Shown here piece after piece: positions 63,127-64,000 of a DNA stretch of 64,000 bases (positions within the stretch are counted from its first letter, which is position 1; every line of letters starts with the position of its first letter). Both the position numbers and the translations under genes were made by a program. Location of the stretch: the NCBI RefSeq assembly GCF_905171775.1, contig NC_053491.1, forward strand, positions 226,228,247 to 226,292,246, given 5' to 3'. The notes below the pieces were generated by a model, which was given only the letters and a program-made list of their open reading frames with translations, had not been told where the DNA came from and made no database searches. Source of the stretch: Rana temporaria. Taxonomy: Eukaryota > Chordata > Amphibia > Anura > Ranidae.

Positions 63127-64000
63127 CCACTTACCCCCCGGAACATATTGCTGCCTAAAGACCAGAGTACTTTTTGCGATTCGGGACTGCGTCGCTTTAA
63201 CAGACAATTGCGCGGTCGTGCGACGTGGCTCCCAAACAAAATTGGCGTCCTTTTTTTCCCACAAATAGAGCTTTCTTTTGGTGGTATTTGATCACCTCTG
63301 CGTTTTTTATTTTTTGCGCTATAAACAAAAATAGAGCGACAATTTTGAAAAAAATGAATATTTTTTACTTTTTGCTGTAATAAATATCCCCCAAAAATAT
63401 ATAAAAAAACATTTTTTTTCCTCAGTTTAGGCCGATACGTATTCTTCTACATATTTTTCGTAAAAAAAATCGCAATAAGCGTTTATTGATTGGTTTGCGC
63501 AAAAGTTATAGCGTTTACAAAATAGGGGGTATTTTTATGGCATTTTTATTAATATTTTTTTTACTAGTAATGGCGGCGATCAGCGATTTTTTTTTCGGTA
63601 TTGCGACATTATGGCGGACACTTCGGACATTTTTGACACATTTTTGGGACCATTGGCATTTTTATAGCGATCAGTGCTATAAAAATGCATTAGATTACTA
63701 TAAAAATGCCACTGGCAGTGAAGGGGTTAACACTAGGGGGCGGGGAAGGGGTTAAGTATGCCTGGGTGTGTTCTTACTGTGGGGGGGGGGGTGGCCTCAC
63801 TAGGGGAAACACTGATTTTCTGTTCATACATTGTATGAACAGAAAATCAGCATTTCCCCTGCTGACAGGAACGAGAGCTGTGTGTTTACACACACAGCTC
63901 CCGGTCCCCGCTCTGTACCGAGCGATCGCGTGTGCCCGGCGGCGCACGCGCCCCCTAGTGGCGGCTATACGATAGGACGTATAGCTACGGGCTCTCGCCC
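63127..64000 (+). mobile_element. Family-A MITE, cut by window end
   Basis: TTAA is at 63123-63126, followed by CCACTTACCCCC. All family landmarks follow in order: ACAATTGCGCGGTCGTGCGA, GGTGGTATTTGATCACCTCT, TTTTGCGCTATAAAC, GGGGTTAACACTAGGGGGCG, and the hairpin region at 63868-63907, which has two mismatches. The 3' terminus is beyond 64000. Confidence 0.82.

Overview
This looks like nuclear DNA of an amphibian, most likely a frog. The organism call is an inference. It rests on two vertebrate gene ends (CLTB and FAF2) separated by about 48 kb that is almost all transposon-derived, and on the repeats themselves: DIRS1-like tyrosine-recombinase retrotransposons, TTAA-flanked MITEs of the Kolobok/T2 type known from Xenopus, Penelope-like elements, CR1/L2 and L1 LINEs, Tc1/mariner copies and hAT-type MITEs. 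No bacterial operons, CRISPR arrays or tRNA/rRNA genes were seen.

Host genes. CLTB (clathrin light chain B) is on the minus strand; only its first coding exon (1117-1303) is present and the rest lies to the left. FAF2 (UBXD8/ETEA) is on the plus strand; coding exons 1-6 (49748 to 62491) are present and give about the first 190 residues, and the rest lies to the right. The head-to-head arrangement matches the human CLTB-FAF2 neighbourhood on 5q35.

Repeat layout. 119-311 is a palindromic hAT MITE with an 8-bp target-site duplication (TSD). 1838-2925 is a 31-bp minisatellite. 4680-7345 holds two copies of a TTAA-flanked frog MITE, here called family A. 7481-12884 is an almost intact DIRS1-like element with gag, RT-RNase H and tyrosine recombinase frames and the inverted ends and internal complementary region typical of DIRS. 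13449-14177 is a hAT MITE with a 21-bp tandem core. 18381-18860 is a TTAA MITE, here called family B. 19922-21586 is a dead Tc1 copy containing a family-B MITE that itself contains a TA-flanked MITE. 23934-25005 is a solo LTR. 25106-26352 holds two foldback MITEs. 28060-30000 is a CR1/L2-type LINE. 30531-30658 holds three consecutive perfect hairpins. About 31.3-46.3 kb is a four-part nest: a Penelope-like element interrupted by a 4.8-kb hAT element, which is filled with about 3.6 kb of G-rich 32-bp minisatellite, and by a second DIRS element, which is itself interrupted by a 5'-truncated L1. 46.3-49.4 kb holds more MITEs. FAF2 intron 1 carries several Kolobok/T2-like foldbacks and family-B copies. 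FAF2 intron 5 carries an antisense CR1/L2 copy.

How it works together. The host genes are ordinary: clathrin coat regulation, and ER/lipid-droplet ubiquitin-dependent degradation. The mobile-element stratigraphy is the main interest. Exact target-site duplications let the order of insertion be read. Both DIRS copies share features worth following up: a probable spliceosomal intron inside gag, a CxxC-x12-CxxC zinc-finger-like motif just after it, a CpG-rich leader, and a long open frame overlapping the RT-RNase H gene. All calls come from reading the sequence by eye; no database search was run.
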